Notes: generated by a model not told the origin, from the letters alone. Positions 19,501 to 29,109 are shown, counted from the first letter of the stretch. The stretch is 64,000 nt of DNA from Granulicatella adiacens ATCC 49175 (GCF_025150565.1 NZ_CP102283.1:1798001-1862000), one strand, 5' to 3'. Made by a program: numbers and translations.

Positions 19501-20898
19501 TTATTTAGAGGCTGTTGGCGTAAATACATTTTGAATTTCGCTCCATACATTTCCAAAGAAGTTTTGAACTTTTTGAACAACTTGTCCAACAAAACCTTTT
19601 GCTCCACGGACACTTTCTGTGACCACATTCGATTGCTCCACATCGTAAGCAGCTAATGCTTCTACTGTTCCGTGATCCTTACCATCTACATATCCTAGAT
19701 TTTCACCTGGCATTTCAAAGGTCAATGTTCCGACCGTTTGTCCTGCTTGAACAGGCGCTTTTACTTTTCCATCTTCTGTTTTCAACTCATCTAACGGAAT
19801 AAAGCCTATTTTAATTTGGCTAAGGGCTGTCCCTTTTGGAACGGCTGCAACAAAAGGTTTTCCATAGTCAACGCTCAGTGTTTCTTCCGTTCCACCTTCC
19901 AGAGGAATCGGCGCTAAATTTTGAACGGATTTCCCTGGAGAACCGACAATAAGTCCTTCATACTTTTTGAACAGTTCATCTAAAAGATGTCTGGTGACTT
20001 TAAATCGGTTTAGTGGCTCTTTAGAACCCATGCTTACCACAATCACAGAAAATCCATTTCTTGTTGCTGTTGTCGTAATTGAAGCTCCACCGGATTCACT
20101 CGTTCCTGTCTTCAATCCTGTTACCCCTTCATACTCAAATAAGAGCCCTGGAAGTAAGTAATTGAAGTTATCCATTTTAGTCGTTCCTGATCCATTTGGA
20201 CGGAAAGTTTGGGTTGGAATTGATGAAATCTTCAAAATCTCGGGGAAATCATTCACTAAATTTTTAGCAATAATCGCAACCGAACGAGCAGACATACTAT
20301 TTTCGTCTTCGTCTCCAAAAGCTGGATTTTTTTCGCTGCCACCGTATTTATTCGGTAATCCTGTTACATTAATAATTGTCGCGTCCTTAATGCCCCACTC
20401 GTTTAATTTTGCTTTCATCCGTTCAATCCAATTCGCTTCGGAACCACCAATGTATTCGGCAATTGCAAGAGTTGCTGCGTTGGCTGAATAGATTGAGATC
20501 GCATCAAAGAGTTCTTTGATTGTATATTTTTCATTTGGCCATAGTGGCACATTGGATAAATTATAATTGGCACTTAATTGATTGGCTCTGGCACTAATTG
20601 GGATCTTTGTTTCCCAAGTGATTTCTCCTTTTTTAATCGATTCTAAAATTAAATATTGTGAAATCATTTTACTCATTGAAGCAATTCCACGAACTTCATC
20701 TTGATTGTTTTGCATCAAAATTTTTCCGCTCGTTTGCTCGATTGCAATGTAGCTTTGTACATCTTGAATCGCAGCTGCTTCTTCTTTTTCTTTTGCGGCA
20801 TCTTGCGCATAAATAACTGGAGTAAAACTCGTAGCACTCATAGCAAAAATGCTAAGGGCACACACGAATTTTTTCATCCATTTACGAGGACCTTTCAT
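19501..20898 (-). CDS. dacA: D-alanyl-D-alanine carboxypeptidase (PBP5-type)
   Basis: The 465-residue product has a signal peptide (FVCALSIFAMSATSF, then a probable cleavage near VIYAQDA). The penicillin-binding motifs are SMSK with catalytic Ser74 and Lys77, SAN in IYSANAAT, and KTG in GLKTGTSESGG. A C-terminal beta domain follows, then an amphipathic helix (QKVQNFFGNVWSEIQNVF) that would lie on the membrane surface. It removes the terminal D-Ala from peptidoglycan pentapeptides and so limits cross-linking. AGGAGAT lies 9 bases before the ATG. It stands alone. Confidence 0.93.
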   Translation of the reverse strand: MKGPRKWMKKFVCALSIFAMSATSFTPVIYAQDAAKEKEEAAAIQDVQSYIAIEQTSGKILMQNNQDEVRGIASMSKMISQYLILESIKKGEITWETKIPISARANQLSANYNLSNVPLWPNEKYTIKELFDAISIYSANAATLAIAEYIGGSEANWIERMKAKLNEWGIKDATIINVTGLPNKYGGSEKNPAFGDEDENSMSARSVAIIAKNLVNDFPEILKISSIPTQTFRPNGSGTTKMDNFNYLLPGLLFEYEGVTGLKTGTSESGGASITTTATRNGFSVIVVSMGSKEPLNRFKVTRHLLDELFKKYEGLIVGSPGKSVQNLAPIPLEGGTEETLSVDYGKPFVAAVPKGTALSQIKIGFIPLDELKTEDGKVKAPVQAGQTVGTLTFEMPGENLGYVDGKDHGTVEALAAYDVEQSNVVTESVRGAKGFVGQVVQKVQNFFGNVWSEIQNVFTPTASK

Positions 20899-21085
20899 GT
20901 TTTTATATCTCCTAAATCTCTCAAATCTGCTTACTCATGTTACCGAAAAAATAAAGGAAAAACAATGGTAATCTGATTAATCTTTTATTACAAAATTGCG
21001 CTTATTTTTAATCTCATATTCGCTTGCTGTTCGAGGAAAAAATATTAATGTATCCACATCAACAATGGATGCCCTTCCATCTTTT
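20899..21085. other. Intergenic stretch with dacA upstream region
   Basis: These bases should hold the dacA promoter on the minus strand. I found no gene or clear operator. They end at the terminator of the DUF924 gene. Confidence 0.4.
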
Positions 21086-21129
21086 AACAAGAAAAAAACA
21101 CAAAAAGAAAAGTGTTTTTTTCTTGTTGT
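21084..21129. terminator. Intrinsic terminator of the larR-larE-DUF924 transcript
   Basis: AACAAGAAAAAAACAC and GTGTTTTTTTCTTGTT form a perfect 16-bp stem, 21086-21127. The A and T content within the stem makes it usable on either strand; it lies just after the stop at 21137. Confidence 0.75.
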
Positions 21130-21136
21130 GTTTTCT

Positions 21137-21673
21137 TTAAAACCCTTTATGTTTTTCGAGAAATTGTTCTTCTTCTATTGTTGATTTTCTTCCTAAAATT
21201 TGATTTCGATGAGGATATCTACCAAATTGTTCAATAATCGCACGATGAGCCATTTCATATTTTTTTCGACGTTCTAATCCAGGTTCGTCAAACCATTTTG
21301 CAGCCCAATCATGAATCCAAAGAGACTCTGAATGCATGAAAGGCATCACAAGAAATCCTTGCTCGTCCACCGTCAATTCCTTCCAATAAGGCAAAGCTTC
21401 CTGGGCAAGCATTAAGGCTAAAGAATCCGCAGAGAACGCTTTTGCATCCTCACGAAACATATTTCTTGAGAATTGATCCAGAACAATTATTTCGGCTAGA
21501 CGACCTCGCGAGGTCTTGCGCCAGTGAACCGTTTCGCCTGAAACGATAGCCTCATAAGTGGGAAGAAATCTCGTTCGAATTTCTGCATCAAACTCCTCCG
21601 ATTTTTTAAACCAATCTGAAGCTTCACATTCTTTAAACCAGAACTCTAATACTTCTTGGGGCGAAACAATCAT
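21137..21673 (-). CDS. DUF924 family protein
   Basis: The 178-residue product matches DUF924: VLEFWFKECEASDWFKKSEEF at the start, RGRLAEIIVLDQFSRNMFR, then VMPFMHSES. It is all-alpha and resembles TPR-like folds. Proteins of this family are widespread, cytoplasmic and of unknown function. The start codon overlaps the larE stop by one base (TAATG), so it is co-translated with larE. Whether it contributes to lactate racemisation or is only a passenger is unknown; it is not part of the characterised Lactobacillus plantarum lar locus. Confidence 0.82.
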   Translation of the reverse strand: MIVSPQEVLEFWFKECEASDWFKKSEEFDAEIRTRFLPTYEAIVSGETVHWRKTSRGRLAEIIVLDQFSRNMFREDAKAFSADSLALMLAQEALPYWKELTVDEQGFLVMPFMHSESLWIHDWAAKWFDEPGLERRKKYEMAHRAIIEQFGRYPHRNQILGRKSTIEEEQFLEKHKGF

Positions 21674-22497
21674 TATCCAATCGCTTCTTTCTTCGTTTTT
21701 TCATCTAGCTGATCGTTCATTCTTCCGTATTTATAGCCTTGCAAATCGACCGTTACAAATAAGAAGCCTAACTCTTGCATCATCTGATTAATCTCTTCGT
21801 GGTTTTTAACTAATTTTTCAATTTGGTCTGTCCCTACTTCAATACGAGCCAAATCTTGATGCACTCGAACACGCACTGGTTCAAATCCACGTTTTGCAAA
21901 ATATTCTTCCGCCTTAAACACCGCTTCTACTTTTTCAGGAGTAATGCGAGTTCCATATGGAAAACGAGAAGCTAAACTGCAAGAAGGAGTCTTATTCCAG
22001 TTCGTCACTCCTGCACGTTTGGCTAATTCACGAATTTCTGATTTATATAATCCAGCTTCTTGTAAGAGACTACGCACGCCTTCCTCATTACGCGCCTTCA
22101 CACCGGGACGATAATCGTTGATGTCGTCCATAATTAATCCATCTGAAAGAACAGTAAATCCTTCTCCTTCTACATTCTTTTTGATGGTTTGATAGAGCAT
22201 TTTCTTACTGTAATACCAACTATTCGGAGTGTTTGAAGCAATGTGCGGATCGGATAACTCTTCCATTTCAAGCCCTAATACACGAGCACCCATTTCTGTT
22301 CCTAAATCGATTGCTTCACTAAACTCTCGGTCAGAAAACAATTCCGAGTTCACGACTGCCGCAATCACATTGTCACGTCCTAGAGTATCCACTGCAATCT
22401 TCAATAAATAGCTACTATCGATTCCTCCAGAATAAGGTACTACAATTTTTCCCACTTCTTTTAACAATTCGCGTAATCGTGCTTCTTTTTCATCCAT
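21673..22497 (-). CDS. larE: LarE, sacrificial sulfur transferase for the nickel-pincer cofactor
   Basis: The 274-residue product has the PP-loop ATP pyrophosphatase motif SGGIDSS at residues 23-29 and the LarE motif PSCSLASRFPYG with Cys173, matching Cys176 of the L. plantarum enzyme. It adenylates the carboxyls of the LarB product and donates sulfur from its own cysteine, producing the bisthiocarboxylic pincer. In L. plantarum larE lies at the end of the larABCDE operon; here it is on the opposite strand behind larR. GAAGGA lies upstream, and larR ends 21 bases earlier. LarE works once per protein unless the cysteine is restored, which may favour separate expression. Confidence 0.93.
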   Translation of the reverse strand: MDEKEARLRELLKEVGKIVVPYSGGIDSSYLLKIAVDTLGRDNVIAAVVNSELFSDREFSEAIDLGTEMGARVLGLEMEELSDPHIASNTPNSWYYSKKMLYQTIKKNVEGEGFTVLSDGLIMDDINDYRPGVKARNEEGVRSLLQEAGLYKSEIRELAKRAGVTNWNKTPSCSLASRFPYGTRITPEKVEAVFKAEEYFAKRGFEPVRVRVHQDLARIEVGTDQIEKLVKNHEEINQMMQELGFLFVTVDLQGYKYGRMNDQLDEKTKKEAIG

Positions 22498-22518
22498 TAT
22501 TTGTTCCTTCTTTCTATC

Positions 22519-23187
22519 CTAAAAGCTTTCTCGACCTGTAAATTCTTCCAAGTATGCTTTATCTAAAATCAGTAATTTCTGATTATGAATTTCAACGACG
22601 CCTTCTTCTTTTAAATCATGAATAATGCGGTTTACGCTATTACGAGTGGAGATTCCACAAAAGCCAGCAATATCTTCGTTCGTAACGTTAAAATCGATAA
22701 GAATTCCATCCTCTACTTCCACGCCAAATTGATTCATCAATTTATATAGGAAGGAACAGACCGCCCCTTTCTTCCCATTCATCGTCATATATTGCAATGA
22801 TTCAATGGTTTCAGACAATTTATTCCGGTAATATTCCCGAATATAATCTTGTAAGTGTTTATCATCTCTTACATATTCCCAGAATTTAATGCGTGGAATA
22901 CGGTAGAAAGTTGCCTCGTCACTCTCAATGCGTACGTTAAAAGGTGCTGATGTATAGTTAGAAACCTCATCACGAACAAGTGAAACGATATCCACGGGCG
23001 TAACGTACTCTAAATTGAACTCTCGGCCATCTTTCATAATGATACTAGTCTTCACTACTCCATCAATCAGTACATAAGTATAGGCCTGCTCCAATCCACG
23101 GTATGCCAGGTACATGTGTTTTTTCTTCTTTATAATAGGGGTATTTTCTTTTTCTAAAAAATCGATTAAATATTTTTCACTGTTCAA
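22519..23187 (-). CDS. larR: LarR, Crp/Fnr-family regulator of the lar locus
   Basis: The 222-residue protein has an N-terminal cyclic-nucleotide-type sensor barrel (about residues 20-130) and a C-terminal winged helix with NEDIAGFCGISTRNSVNRII. I choose the TTG at 23185-23187 because GAGGAG lies 7 bases upstream; an ATG 15 codons earlier has no such site. LarR of L. plantarum activates lar transcription when L-lactate exceeds D-lactate. The divergent layout with larA and the inverted repeats between them fit local control. The assignment relies on family plus position. Confidence 0.85.
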   Translation of the reverse strand: MNSEKYLIDFLEKENTPIIKKKKHMYLAYRGLEQAYTYVLIDGVVKTSIIMKDGREFNLEYVTPVDIVSLVRDEVSNYTSAPFNVRIESDEATFYRIPRIKFWEYVRDDKHLQDYIREYYRNKLSETIESLQYMTMNGKKGAVCSFLYKLMNQFGVEVEDGILIDFNVTNEDIAGFCGISTRNSVNRIIHDLKEEGVVEIHNQKLLILDKAYLEEFTGRESF

Positions 23188-23195
23188 ATTGAACA
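23181..23195. promoter_or_regulatory. Palindrome over the larR start codon
   Basis: TGTTCAA and TTGAACA flank a single central A, a perfect 15-bp palindrome covering the TTG start of larR. It could be an autoregulatory site or chance. Confidence 0.4.
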
Positions 23196-23252
23196 CTCCT
23201 CTAAGACAATTTCCTATACACACTATTATCATCTTACCACGAAAATATACGT

Positions 23253-23264
23253 TAACAAATGTTA
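23253..23264. promoter_or_regulatory. Candidate LarR operator upstream of larA
   Basis: TAACA and TGTTA flank AA, a short inverted repeat centred at 23258.5. The larA -10 box TATAAT is at 23306-23311, which puts the repeat about 60 bases before the expected start, the class I position for Crp-type activators. The -35 region is poor, as expected for an activator-dependent promoter. Confidence 0.45.
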
Positions 23265-23339
23265 CTAACCTTTGAGACTTCTGCTGTGCGTTATTTGAGT
23301 ATACTTATAATCGACAAACAAATTAAAGGAGATGTTATC

Positions 23340-24620
23340 ATGGTTGAAATTAAACTACCTTACGACAAAAAGACAATTACTGCTGTAATTCCTGACAAAA
23401 ACTTTGCAGGATTACTTGAATCGAAAGCGGAAAACTACCACAACCCACTTTCTGAACAAGAAACAGTGGAAAAATCAATGGATAACCCAATTGGTAGCCA
23501 AACATTAGAAGAATTAGCAAAAGGTAAAAAAGATATCGTATTAATCAGTTCTGACCATACACGTCCAGTCCCTTCACATATCATTACCCCTATCATTTTA
23601 CGTCGTATCCGTAGCGTGAACCCTGACGCTCGTATCCGTATTTTAGTTGCGACTGGTTTCCACCGTCCTTCAACTCGCGAAGAGTTAATTAACAAATACG
23701 GTCAAGAAATCGTGGACAATGAAGAAATCGTAATGCACATTTCTACAAACGACGAAGACATGGTTAAAATCGGTCAACTTCCTTCAGGTGGTGACTGCAT
23801 CATCAACCGTATCGCTGCTGAAGCAGACTTACTAATTGCTGAAGGATTTATCGAAAGCCACTTCTTCGCTGGATTCTCTGGCGGACGTAAATCAGTTCTT
23901 CCTGGTGTTGCTTCCTATAAAACAATTATGGCAAACCACAGTGGTGACTTTATCGACTCAGACAAATCACGTACTGGTAACTTAGACCATAACCCAATCC
24001 ACGAAGATATGTTATACGCAGCACGTACTGCAAATTTAGCCTTCATCGTAAATGTTGTATTAGATGGTGAAAAACATATCATCGGTTCATTTGCCGGAGA
24101 TATGGTTGAAGCTCATAAAGTGGGTTGCGAATTCGTTCGTGAATTAGCGCATGTAACTAAAATCCCTTGTGATATCGCCGTTTCAACAAATGGTGGTTTT
24201 CCACTAGACCAAAACATCTATCAAGCTGTTAAAGGGATGACTGCTGCCGAAGCAACAAACAAAGAAGGCGGCGTGATTATCATGGTTGCTGGATGTCAAG
24301 ATGGTCACGGTGGTGAAGGTTTCTACCGTAACTTAGCAGATGTTAAAGACCCTAAAGATTTCTTAGACCAAGCAATTAACACTCCAAGACTTGAAACAGT
24401 TCCAGACCAATGGACTTCTCAAATCTTAGCGCGTATCCTAGTGCACCACCATGTAATCTTTGTATCTGACTTAGTTGAACCAAGTCTTATTACAAACATG
24501 CATATGGAATTAGCGAAAACATTTGACGAAGCTCTTGCACGTGCCTTCGAACTTCAAGGAGCAGACGCAAAAGTAACAGTTATCCGCGATGGATTATCTG
24601 TCATCGTCGAAGATAAATAA
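23340..24620 (+). CDS. larA: Lactate racemase LarA (nickel-pincer enzyme)
   Basis: The 426-residue product is lactate racemase, which interconverts L- and D-lactate using a tethered nickel-pincer nucleotide. The four key residues match the L. plantarum numbering exactly: His108 in GFHRP, His174 in [11 protein letters not shown], Lys184 in GGRKS (cofactor tether) and His200 in MANHS (nickel ligand). [11 protein letters not shown] near residue 71 is also conserved. I use the ATG at 23340 because AAAGGAG lies 8 bases upstream. It is the first gene of larA-larB-larC-larD, with one base between it and larB. Intact active-site residues argue for a true racemase rather than a LarA paralogue with another substrate. 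Confidence 0.96.
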   Translation: MVEIKLPYDKKTITAVIPDKNFAGLLESKAENYHNPLSEQETVEKSMDNPIGSQTLEELAKGKKDIVLISSDHTRPVPSHIITPIILRRIRSVNPDARIRILVATGFHRPSTREELINKYGQEIVDNEEIVMHISTNDEDMVKIGQLPSGGDCIINRIAAEADLLIAEGFIESHFFAGFSGGRKSVLPGVASYKTIMANHSGDFIDSDKSRTGNLDHNPIHEDMLYAARTANLAFIVNVVLDGEKHIIGSFAGDMVEAHKVGCEFVRELAHVTKIPCDIAVSTNGGFPLDQNIYQAVKGMTAAEATNKEGGVIIMVAGCQDGHGGEGFYRNLADVKDPKDFLDQAINTPRLETVPDQWTSQILARILVHHHVIFVSDLVEPSLITNMHMELAKTFDEALARAFELQGADAKVTVIRDGLSVIVEDK

Positions 24621-24621
24621 T

Positions 24622-25365
24622 ATGAAACAAGAAGAAATCCTACAACAAGTTAAAGATGGACGCCTCTCAGTTGAAGAAGCGTCCACCCTTCTGAAAGGGA
24701 TTGAAGACATTGGGTACGCAGCCATTGATCTTTCTCGCCAAAAGCGCAATGGATTTCCAGAAATCATCTATGGTGAAGGAAAAAACATTGAGCAATTAAT
24801 TGGCATCATCCGTGCAATGAATGAACATAAAACAGCCATTCTTGCGACACGCGTGAACGCTGAAAAAGGTGAAGCTCTGTCACAGGCTTTCCCTGAGGGC
24901 GTCTATGAACCTCTCGGACGTACCTTCGTCCTTAACCCAATCGCACCCAAACATGAACACTACATCGCAGTCGTTACAGCGGGTACAAGCGACATTCCTG
25001 TTGCCGAAGAAGCGGCTGTCACTGCGGAGACATTCGGAAATCACGTCAAACGTATTTACGACGTCGGAGTTGCAGGTATTCACCGCCTCTTCAATCGTCT
25101 CGAAGACATCCAAGGCGCTAGCGTCGTGATTGTCATCGCCGGTATGGAAGGTGCTCTTGTGAGTGTTGTCGGTGGGTTAGTAGACGTTCCTGTAATTGCC
25201 GTTCCAACCAGCATCGGATACGGAACGAATCTTCAAGGCGTGACGACTTTACTCAGCATGCTGACTTCTTGTGCAAGCGGCGTTACTGTCGTAAACATCG
25301 ACAACGGCTTTGGCGCAGCCTATTCAGCAAGCATGATTAACAACATTCGAGGAGGACTCGCATGA
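24622..25365 (+). CDS. larB: LarB, nicotinate dinucleotide carboxylase for pincer synthesis
   Basis: The 247-residue product has the LarB C-terminal domain related to Pur[21 protein letters not shown], then [20 protein letters not shown] and [11 protein letters not shown]. LarB carboxylates and hydrolyses nicotinic acid adenine dinucleotide to begin pincer synthesis. The start ATG lies one base after the larA stop with no strong ribosome binding site of its own, so translation is probably coupled. Its end overlaps larC by 4 bases. Confidence 0.95.
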   Translation: MKQEEILQQVKDGRLSVEEASTLLKGIEDIGYAAIDLSRQKRNGFPEIIYGEGKNIEQLIGIIRAMNEHKTAILATRVNAEKGEALSQAFPEGVYEPLGRTFVLNPIAPKHEHYIAVVTAGTSDIPVAEEAAVTAETFGNHVKRIYDVGVAGIHRLFNRLEDIQGASVVIVIAGMEGALVSVVGGLVDVPVIAVPTSIGYGTNLQGVTTLLSMLTSCASGVTVVNIDNGFGAAYSASMINNIRGGLA

Positions 25366-26765
25366 GCACATTATATTTAGAACCATTTTCTGGGCTGAGC
25401 GGTGATATGCTAAATGCTCTTCTACTCGATTTAGGAGCCGACCGCAAGCATCTAGAAGAAGCCCTTACGACCATTTCGCTCGACGGTTACCATCTTCATG
25501 TAGACCGCATCGCGAAAAGCAGTATTTGGGGAACAGACTTCGATGTGCATATGGAACATGGTGAAAAAGACCATGGCATCGCTGGTGACTTTGACCATCA
25601 CCATCATGACCATCACCATGAGCACGAACATACACATGAACATGCTCATTCACATGCGCACGAAGAACACACACATGCACACACGCATGAACATTCACAG
25701 CCACACGATCATCATCATCATGACCACGAACATACTCACGACGGTCATTCTCATAAGCATACACATAGTCATCATCACCATCACGGAGAAGTTCGTGGGT
25801 TGAAAGAAATCGAAACGATTATTCTTTCAAGTGGTGTCAGTGACTTTGTAAAAGAAAAAAGTTTGGAAGTATTCCGTGACATCGCACAAGCGGAAGCGAA
25901 CGTACACCAAATGCCTGTGGAGGAAATTCACTTCCATGAGGTTGGCGCAACAGACTCTATCATCGACATCATGAGCTTCTTCATTTTGTGGGAAACACTC
26001 GACATCGATACGGTTTACAGCACTGCTGTCACAGAAGGTAGCGGAACAATTACCGTTGCACACGGAGTCATGCCTGTACCAGTACCTGCTGTAATGCAGT
26101 TAAGACTCCAAACTGCCATTCCATTCTCACAAGACTTTGACATTCATACAGAGCTTGTGACACCAACCGGCCTCGCTCTCTTTAAGGCCATCCGCCCAGT
26201 ATTTGCACAACCTTCAAACCTAACTGCTACAAAAGTCGGTTATGGTTTTGGGAAACGTGACACGGGTAAATTCAACGCGTTACGCGGAACACTCTTAGAG
26301 AAAAGCACACATTCTCATCAAGTCGTGACTTCTAATAACGATGAAATCATTCAAATCGATACAACTATCGATGACCAAAGCGGTGAGGAACTTGGCTACA
26401 TCATGAGCCTTTTATTAGAAGAAGGCGCGCTAGATGTGCATTACACTCCCGTTTACACAAAGAAAAACCGTCCGGCAACACATCTCACACTTCTCATCCA
26501 AGAAGGAGACCTCGAACGGTTTACAGCCATTTTATTTAAGCAAACTTCAACCATTGGCTTTCGTTATCAAAACGTCCAACGTAAAGTCATGACCCGCACT
26601 TTCCAGACGCAACAAACGAGCCTCGGAGCGGTGAAGGTAAAGAAAAACAAATACGGTACTTTTACAAAATCAACATTAGAATATGAAGACTGCGCCAAAA
26701 TCGCCCACGAAACAGGATTATCGATTCAAGCCGTCTATCAACAATTAATAAAAGAAATACATTAA
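25362..26765 (+). CDS. larC: LarC, nickel-inserting enzyme, with a large His-rich insert
   Basis: The 467-residue product carries [20 protein letters not shown] at the start and [17 protein letters not shown] after residue 170, both typical of LarC. LarC uses CTP to insert nickel into the pincer cofactor. Residues 79-141 are a His-rich loop with 36 histidines in 63 residues, mixed with Asp, Glu, Thr and Ser. This could store or deliver nickel. In L. plantarum larC1 and larC2 are joined by a programmed frameshift, but here one continuous frame covers both parts. ATGA overlap with larB indicates coupling. Confidence 0.94.
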   Translation: MSTLYLEPFSGLSGDMLNALLLDLGADRKHLEEALTTISLDGYHLHVDRIAKSSIWGTDFDVHMEHGEKDHGIAGDFDHHHHDHHHEHEHTHEHAHSHAHEEHTHAHTHEHSQPHDHHHHDHEHTHDGHSHKHTHSHHHHHGEVRGLKEIETIILSSGVSDFVKEKSLEVFRDIAQAEANVHQMPVEEIHFHEVGATDSIIDIMSFFILWETLDIDTVYSTAVTEGSGTITVAHGVMPVPVPAVMQLRLQTAIPFSQDFDIHTELVTPTGLALFKAIRPVFAQPSNLTATKVGYGFGKRDTGKFNALRGTLLEKSTHSHQVVTSNNDEIIQIDTTIDDQSGEELGYIMSLLLEEGALDVHYTPVYTKKNRPATHLTLLIQEGDLERFTAILFKQTSTIGFRYQNVQRKVMTRTFQTQQTSLGAVKVKKNKYGTFTKSTLEYEDCAKIAHETGLSIQAVYQQLIKEIH

Positions 26766-26778
26766 GGAGAATCAACCA

Positions 26779-27507
26779 ATGGATCAAACATTTATGCATT
26801 TATTATTATCAGAATTTATGGGAACTGCCCTCATGATTATCTTCGGGGTCGGCGTACACTGTGATGACGTTTTGAAGAAAACAAAATACGCTGGATCAGG
26901 TCACTTATTCGCCATCACAACATGGGCATTCGGTATCACTGTTGCTTTATTCATCTTCGGTGGTGTAAGTATCAACCCTGCTATGGCGCTTGCTAAAGTG
27001 GTTTTAGGAGTACTTCCTGCAGAACAATTCATTCCAATTGCCAGCGCTGAATTCTTAGGCGCATTTGTTGGTGCGGTAATCGTATGGTTCATGTACGCAG
27101 ACCACTTCACAGCTTCTGAAGGACTTGTTGATGGCGTTGCAATCCGTAACATCTTCTCAACCAACCCTAATTGCCGTAACTTACCACGTAACTACTTCGT
27201 CGAAGCATTTGCAACTTTCATTTTCTTAACAGCTATCTTAGCAACTGAAAATGTAAACAAAGAATTATTACCAATTGTGGTTGGTTTAATCGTATGGGCT
27301 GTCGGTATGGGTCTTGGAGGTACAACTGGATTCGCGATGAACCAAGCTCGTGACTTAGGACCTCGTCTTGCTTACCAATTATTACCAATCAAAAACAAAG
27401 TGAATAACGACTGGCAATATGGATTATTAGTACCTGGTACTGCTCCCTTCGTTGGTGCTGTTTGTGCTGCATTCTTCGTTCGTTACTACTTAGGTTACTT
27501 TATGTAA
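26779..27507 (+). CDS. larD: LarD, aquaglyceroporin-type lactate channel
   Basis: The 242-residue product is an MIP-family channel with six membrane segments. The first pore motif is INPAMA; the second reads MNQARDLGPR, with NQA in place of the usual NPA. LarD of L. plantarum passes D- and L-lactic acid and is encoded with the racemase. GGAG lies before the ATG, 14 bases after the larC stop. A glycerol-facilitator role cannot be excluded from sequence alone, but the operon context favours lactate. Confidence 0.88.
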   Translation: MDQTFMHLLLSEFMGTALMIIFGVGVHCDDVLKKTKYAGSGHLFAITTWAFGITVALFIFGGVSINPAMALAKVVLGVLPAEQFIPIASAEFLGAFVGAVIVWFMYADHFTASEGLVDGVAIRNIFSTNPNCRNLPRNYFVEAFATFIFLTAILATENVNKELLPIVVGLIVWAVGMGLGGTTGFAMNQARDLGPRLAYQLLPIKNKVNNDWQYGLLVPGTAPFVGAVCAAFFVRYYLGYFM

Positions 27508-27525
27508 AATCCAATTATAAAAAGA

Positions 27526-27560
27526 AATGCACAAGAGAAATTCTCTTGTGCCTTTTTCAT
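27526..27560 (+). terminator. Terminator of the larABCD operon
   Basis: GCACAAGAGAA and TTCTCTTGTGC pair with a 1-2 base loop and are followed by CTTTTT on the plus strand. Confidence 0.85.
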
Positions 27561-27565
27561 TTTGT

Positions 27566-27600
27566 CTCAAAAAACAGCCGACTATTTCTAGTCAGCTGTG
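27566..27600 (-). terminator. Terminator overlapping the yidD 3' end
   Basis: ACAGCCGACTA (27574-27584) and TAGTCAGCTGT (27589-27599) pair around TTTC with one mismatch. On the minus strand it is followed by TTTT. It overlaps the last codons of yidD. Confidence 0.7.
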
Positions 27601-27872
27601 TTGTGTTTACTTGCATCGATAATTTTCTTACGGTAATCCTTGTTTCGTCTTAGCGTGAAATAGTCTGGAACGGGATCTTGGCCACCGCGAATAAATGGAT
27701 GGCATCGGCAAATGCGTCCGCACCCCATCAATACGCCTTTCAGCGCTCCATGCTTTTCAACCGCCTGAATCGTATAGCTCGAGCAGGTTGGTCTGTAGAT
27801 ACATGAAGGCGGGAATAAGGGAGAGATCCACTTTTGATATCCACGCACGAGTGCAATCATGATTTTTTTCAT
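27588..27872 (-). CDS. yidD: YidD, membrane protein insertion efficiency factor
   Basis: The 94-residue product starts [20 protein letters not shown] and carries [21 protein letters not shown] and [12 protein letters not shown], the signature of the YidD family. It is a small amphipathic membrane-associated protein linked to YidC-mediated insertion. The ribosome binding site is poor, and the ATG four codons further in is an alternative. The gene follows the TVP38 gene by 15 bases and may share its transcript. Confidence 0.93.
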   Translation of the reverse strand: MKKIMIALVRGYQKWISPLFPPSCIYRPTCSSYTIQAVEKHGALKGVLMGCGRICRCHPFIRGGQDPVPDYFTLRRNKDYRKKIIDASKHNTAD

Positions 27873-27887
27873 CTCTATACTGCTTTC

Positions 27888-28496
27888 TTAATTAATGAAT
27901 CTGAAGAAGGCTTCTACTCCTTCTGCTGCAATTACTGTATAAACGTATAATGTCACTGGTTTTGCGATTAAACAAATGGCCACGAATTTCTTAAAGGTCA
28001 TATGACTGAGGCCTGCCACCATACATAGGAAATCATCTGGGAATCCAGGAAGAACCAGCGCACCAAAGAAGAAGCGCTCGAAATGCTTTCCTTTGTCCAA
28101 ATAACCGATGTATTTATTGTACGTATCATCATCCACGAACGCCTTCGCCAACGTCTCACCGTAGCGACGAGCTAACCAGAAGTTGATACAAGAACCAATC
28201 ATGATTCCCACAAAATTATACACCCATCCGTAGAACGGCCCAAATACAATATGTCCAATCACACACGTTAGGCCACCAGGAATAATCGGGTAAACCACTT
28301 GCGTAATTTGAATCAGGATAAAAATCAAAATTCCTACCCAACCTGAGTGGGCAATGCTTTCACGGAACGGTCCGTCTATCGCAAAATAATCATTTTTTGC
28401 GACTAGCCATCCTAAAATAATGGTTAAAATAATCCCGATAACGGTCACGATTCGTATAATTTTACGATTTAATTCGATTGCTTTTGATGTATCCAC
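27888..28496 (-). CDS. TVP38/TMEM64 (DedA-like) membrane protein
   Basis: The 202-residue product has about five membrane segments and the motifs VYPIIPGGLTCVIGHIVFGP and FGALVLPGFPDDFLCMVAGL typical of the TVP38/TMEM64 branch of the DedA superfamily. These proteins are implicated in lipid scrambling and membrane homeostasis. The start is GTG at 28494-28496 with AAGGAG 6 bases upstream. It sits upstream of yidD in the same direction. Confidence 0.85.
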   Translation of the reverse strand: MDTSKAIELNRKIIRIVTVIGIILTIILGWLVAKNDYFAIDGPFRESIAHSGWVGILIFILIQITQVVYPIIPGGLTCVIGHIVFGPFYGWVYNFVGIMIGSCINFWLARRYGETLAKAFVDDDTYNKYIGYLDKGKHFERFFFGALVLPGFPDDFLCMVAGLSHMTFKKFVAICLIAKPVTLYVYTVIAAEGVEAFFRFIN

Positions 28497-28575
28497 AATG
28501 AACTCCTTAAACTATTGATAGTTGCATTATAACAGAGAAACTTAAAAAATCCTTCGAAAGTTTCTTACGTTTTGC

Positions 28576-29109
28576 TTAAGATTCGTGATTCTCTAGGTTC
28601 CACGGTTTTACAACGGTAATATGATCCATTAATGCTTCTTGGCGTCCTAGTTGCTCTAGACGTGCCTTACGACGTTCTTCGTAGCCACTGCAGATGAACT
28701 TCTCTTCATCTGTTTCTGGAACGATAGCATCTACCATAAAATCTGTTTCTCCTTCACGAGGAAGTGCCACAAATGTCCAAAAGCTTGTCGCCGCTAAATA
28801 GCGTTCGCCGTTTAACACATCTTCTCCGACCACTTTACAGAAAACTTCCATACTCTTCTTCCCTGTTCCTGAGATATACGTTTCTACGCAGACAGAATGC
28901 CCTAATGGAAGTGGTTTTAAATAGTTCATCGCGTCCACCGATGCTGTTACCGCAAGACGACGGCAATGACGAGAGACCGTAATCGATGCACAGTCATCAA
29001 TAATTCGTGTTAGATTCCCTCCGAATAAAGTATTATGCATATTCACATCGAATGGGAAAATTCTACGTGCTTGAATCGCACGAGTTTGGCTACATGTTTT
29101 TGTACTCAT
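28576..29109 (-). CDS. Acyl-CoA thioesterase, hotdog fold (YciA/YkhA type)
   Basis: The 177-residue product has the hotdog thioesterase motif MHNTLFGGNLTRIIDDCAS near residue 24, with the conserved Asn and Asp, then FWTFVALPREG. Such enzymes hydrolyse acyl-CoA thioesters in the cytoplasm. AAGGAG lies upstream. It is a single gene; a hairpin element remnant begins about 85 bases before its start codon. Confidence 0.85.
   Translation of the reverse strand: MSTKTCSQTRAIQARRIFPFDVNMHNTLFGGNLTRIIDDCASITVSRHCRRLAVTASVDAMNYLKPLPLGHSVCVETYISGTGKKSMEVFCKVVGEDVLNGERYLAATSFWTFVALPREGETDFMVDAIVPETDEEKFICSGYEERRKARLEQLGRQEALMDHITVVKPWNLENHES

Noticed and set aside
25465-25803. Several overlapping open frames rich in His, Met, Val or Thr around the larC His-rich segment
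   Set aside because: They are shadows of the repeated CAT/CAC codons of LarC in other frames and on the other strand.
25362-26765. Programmed frameshift in larC as in Lactobacillus plantarum
   Set aside because: A single uninterrupted frame encodes the whole protein, so no frameshift is needed.
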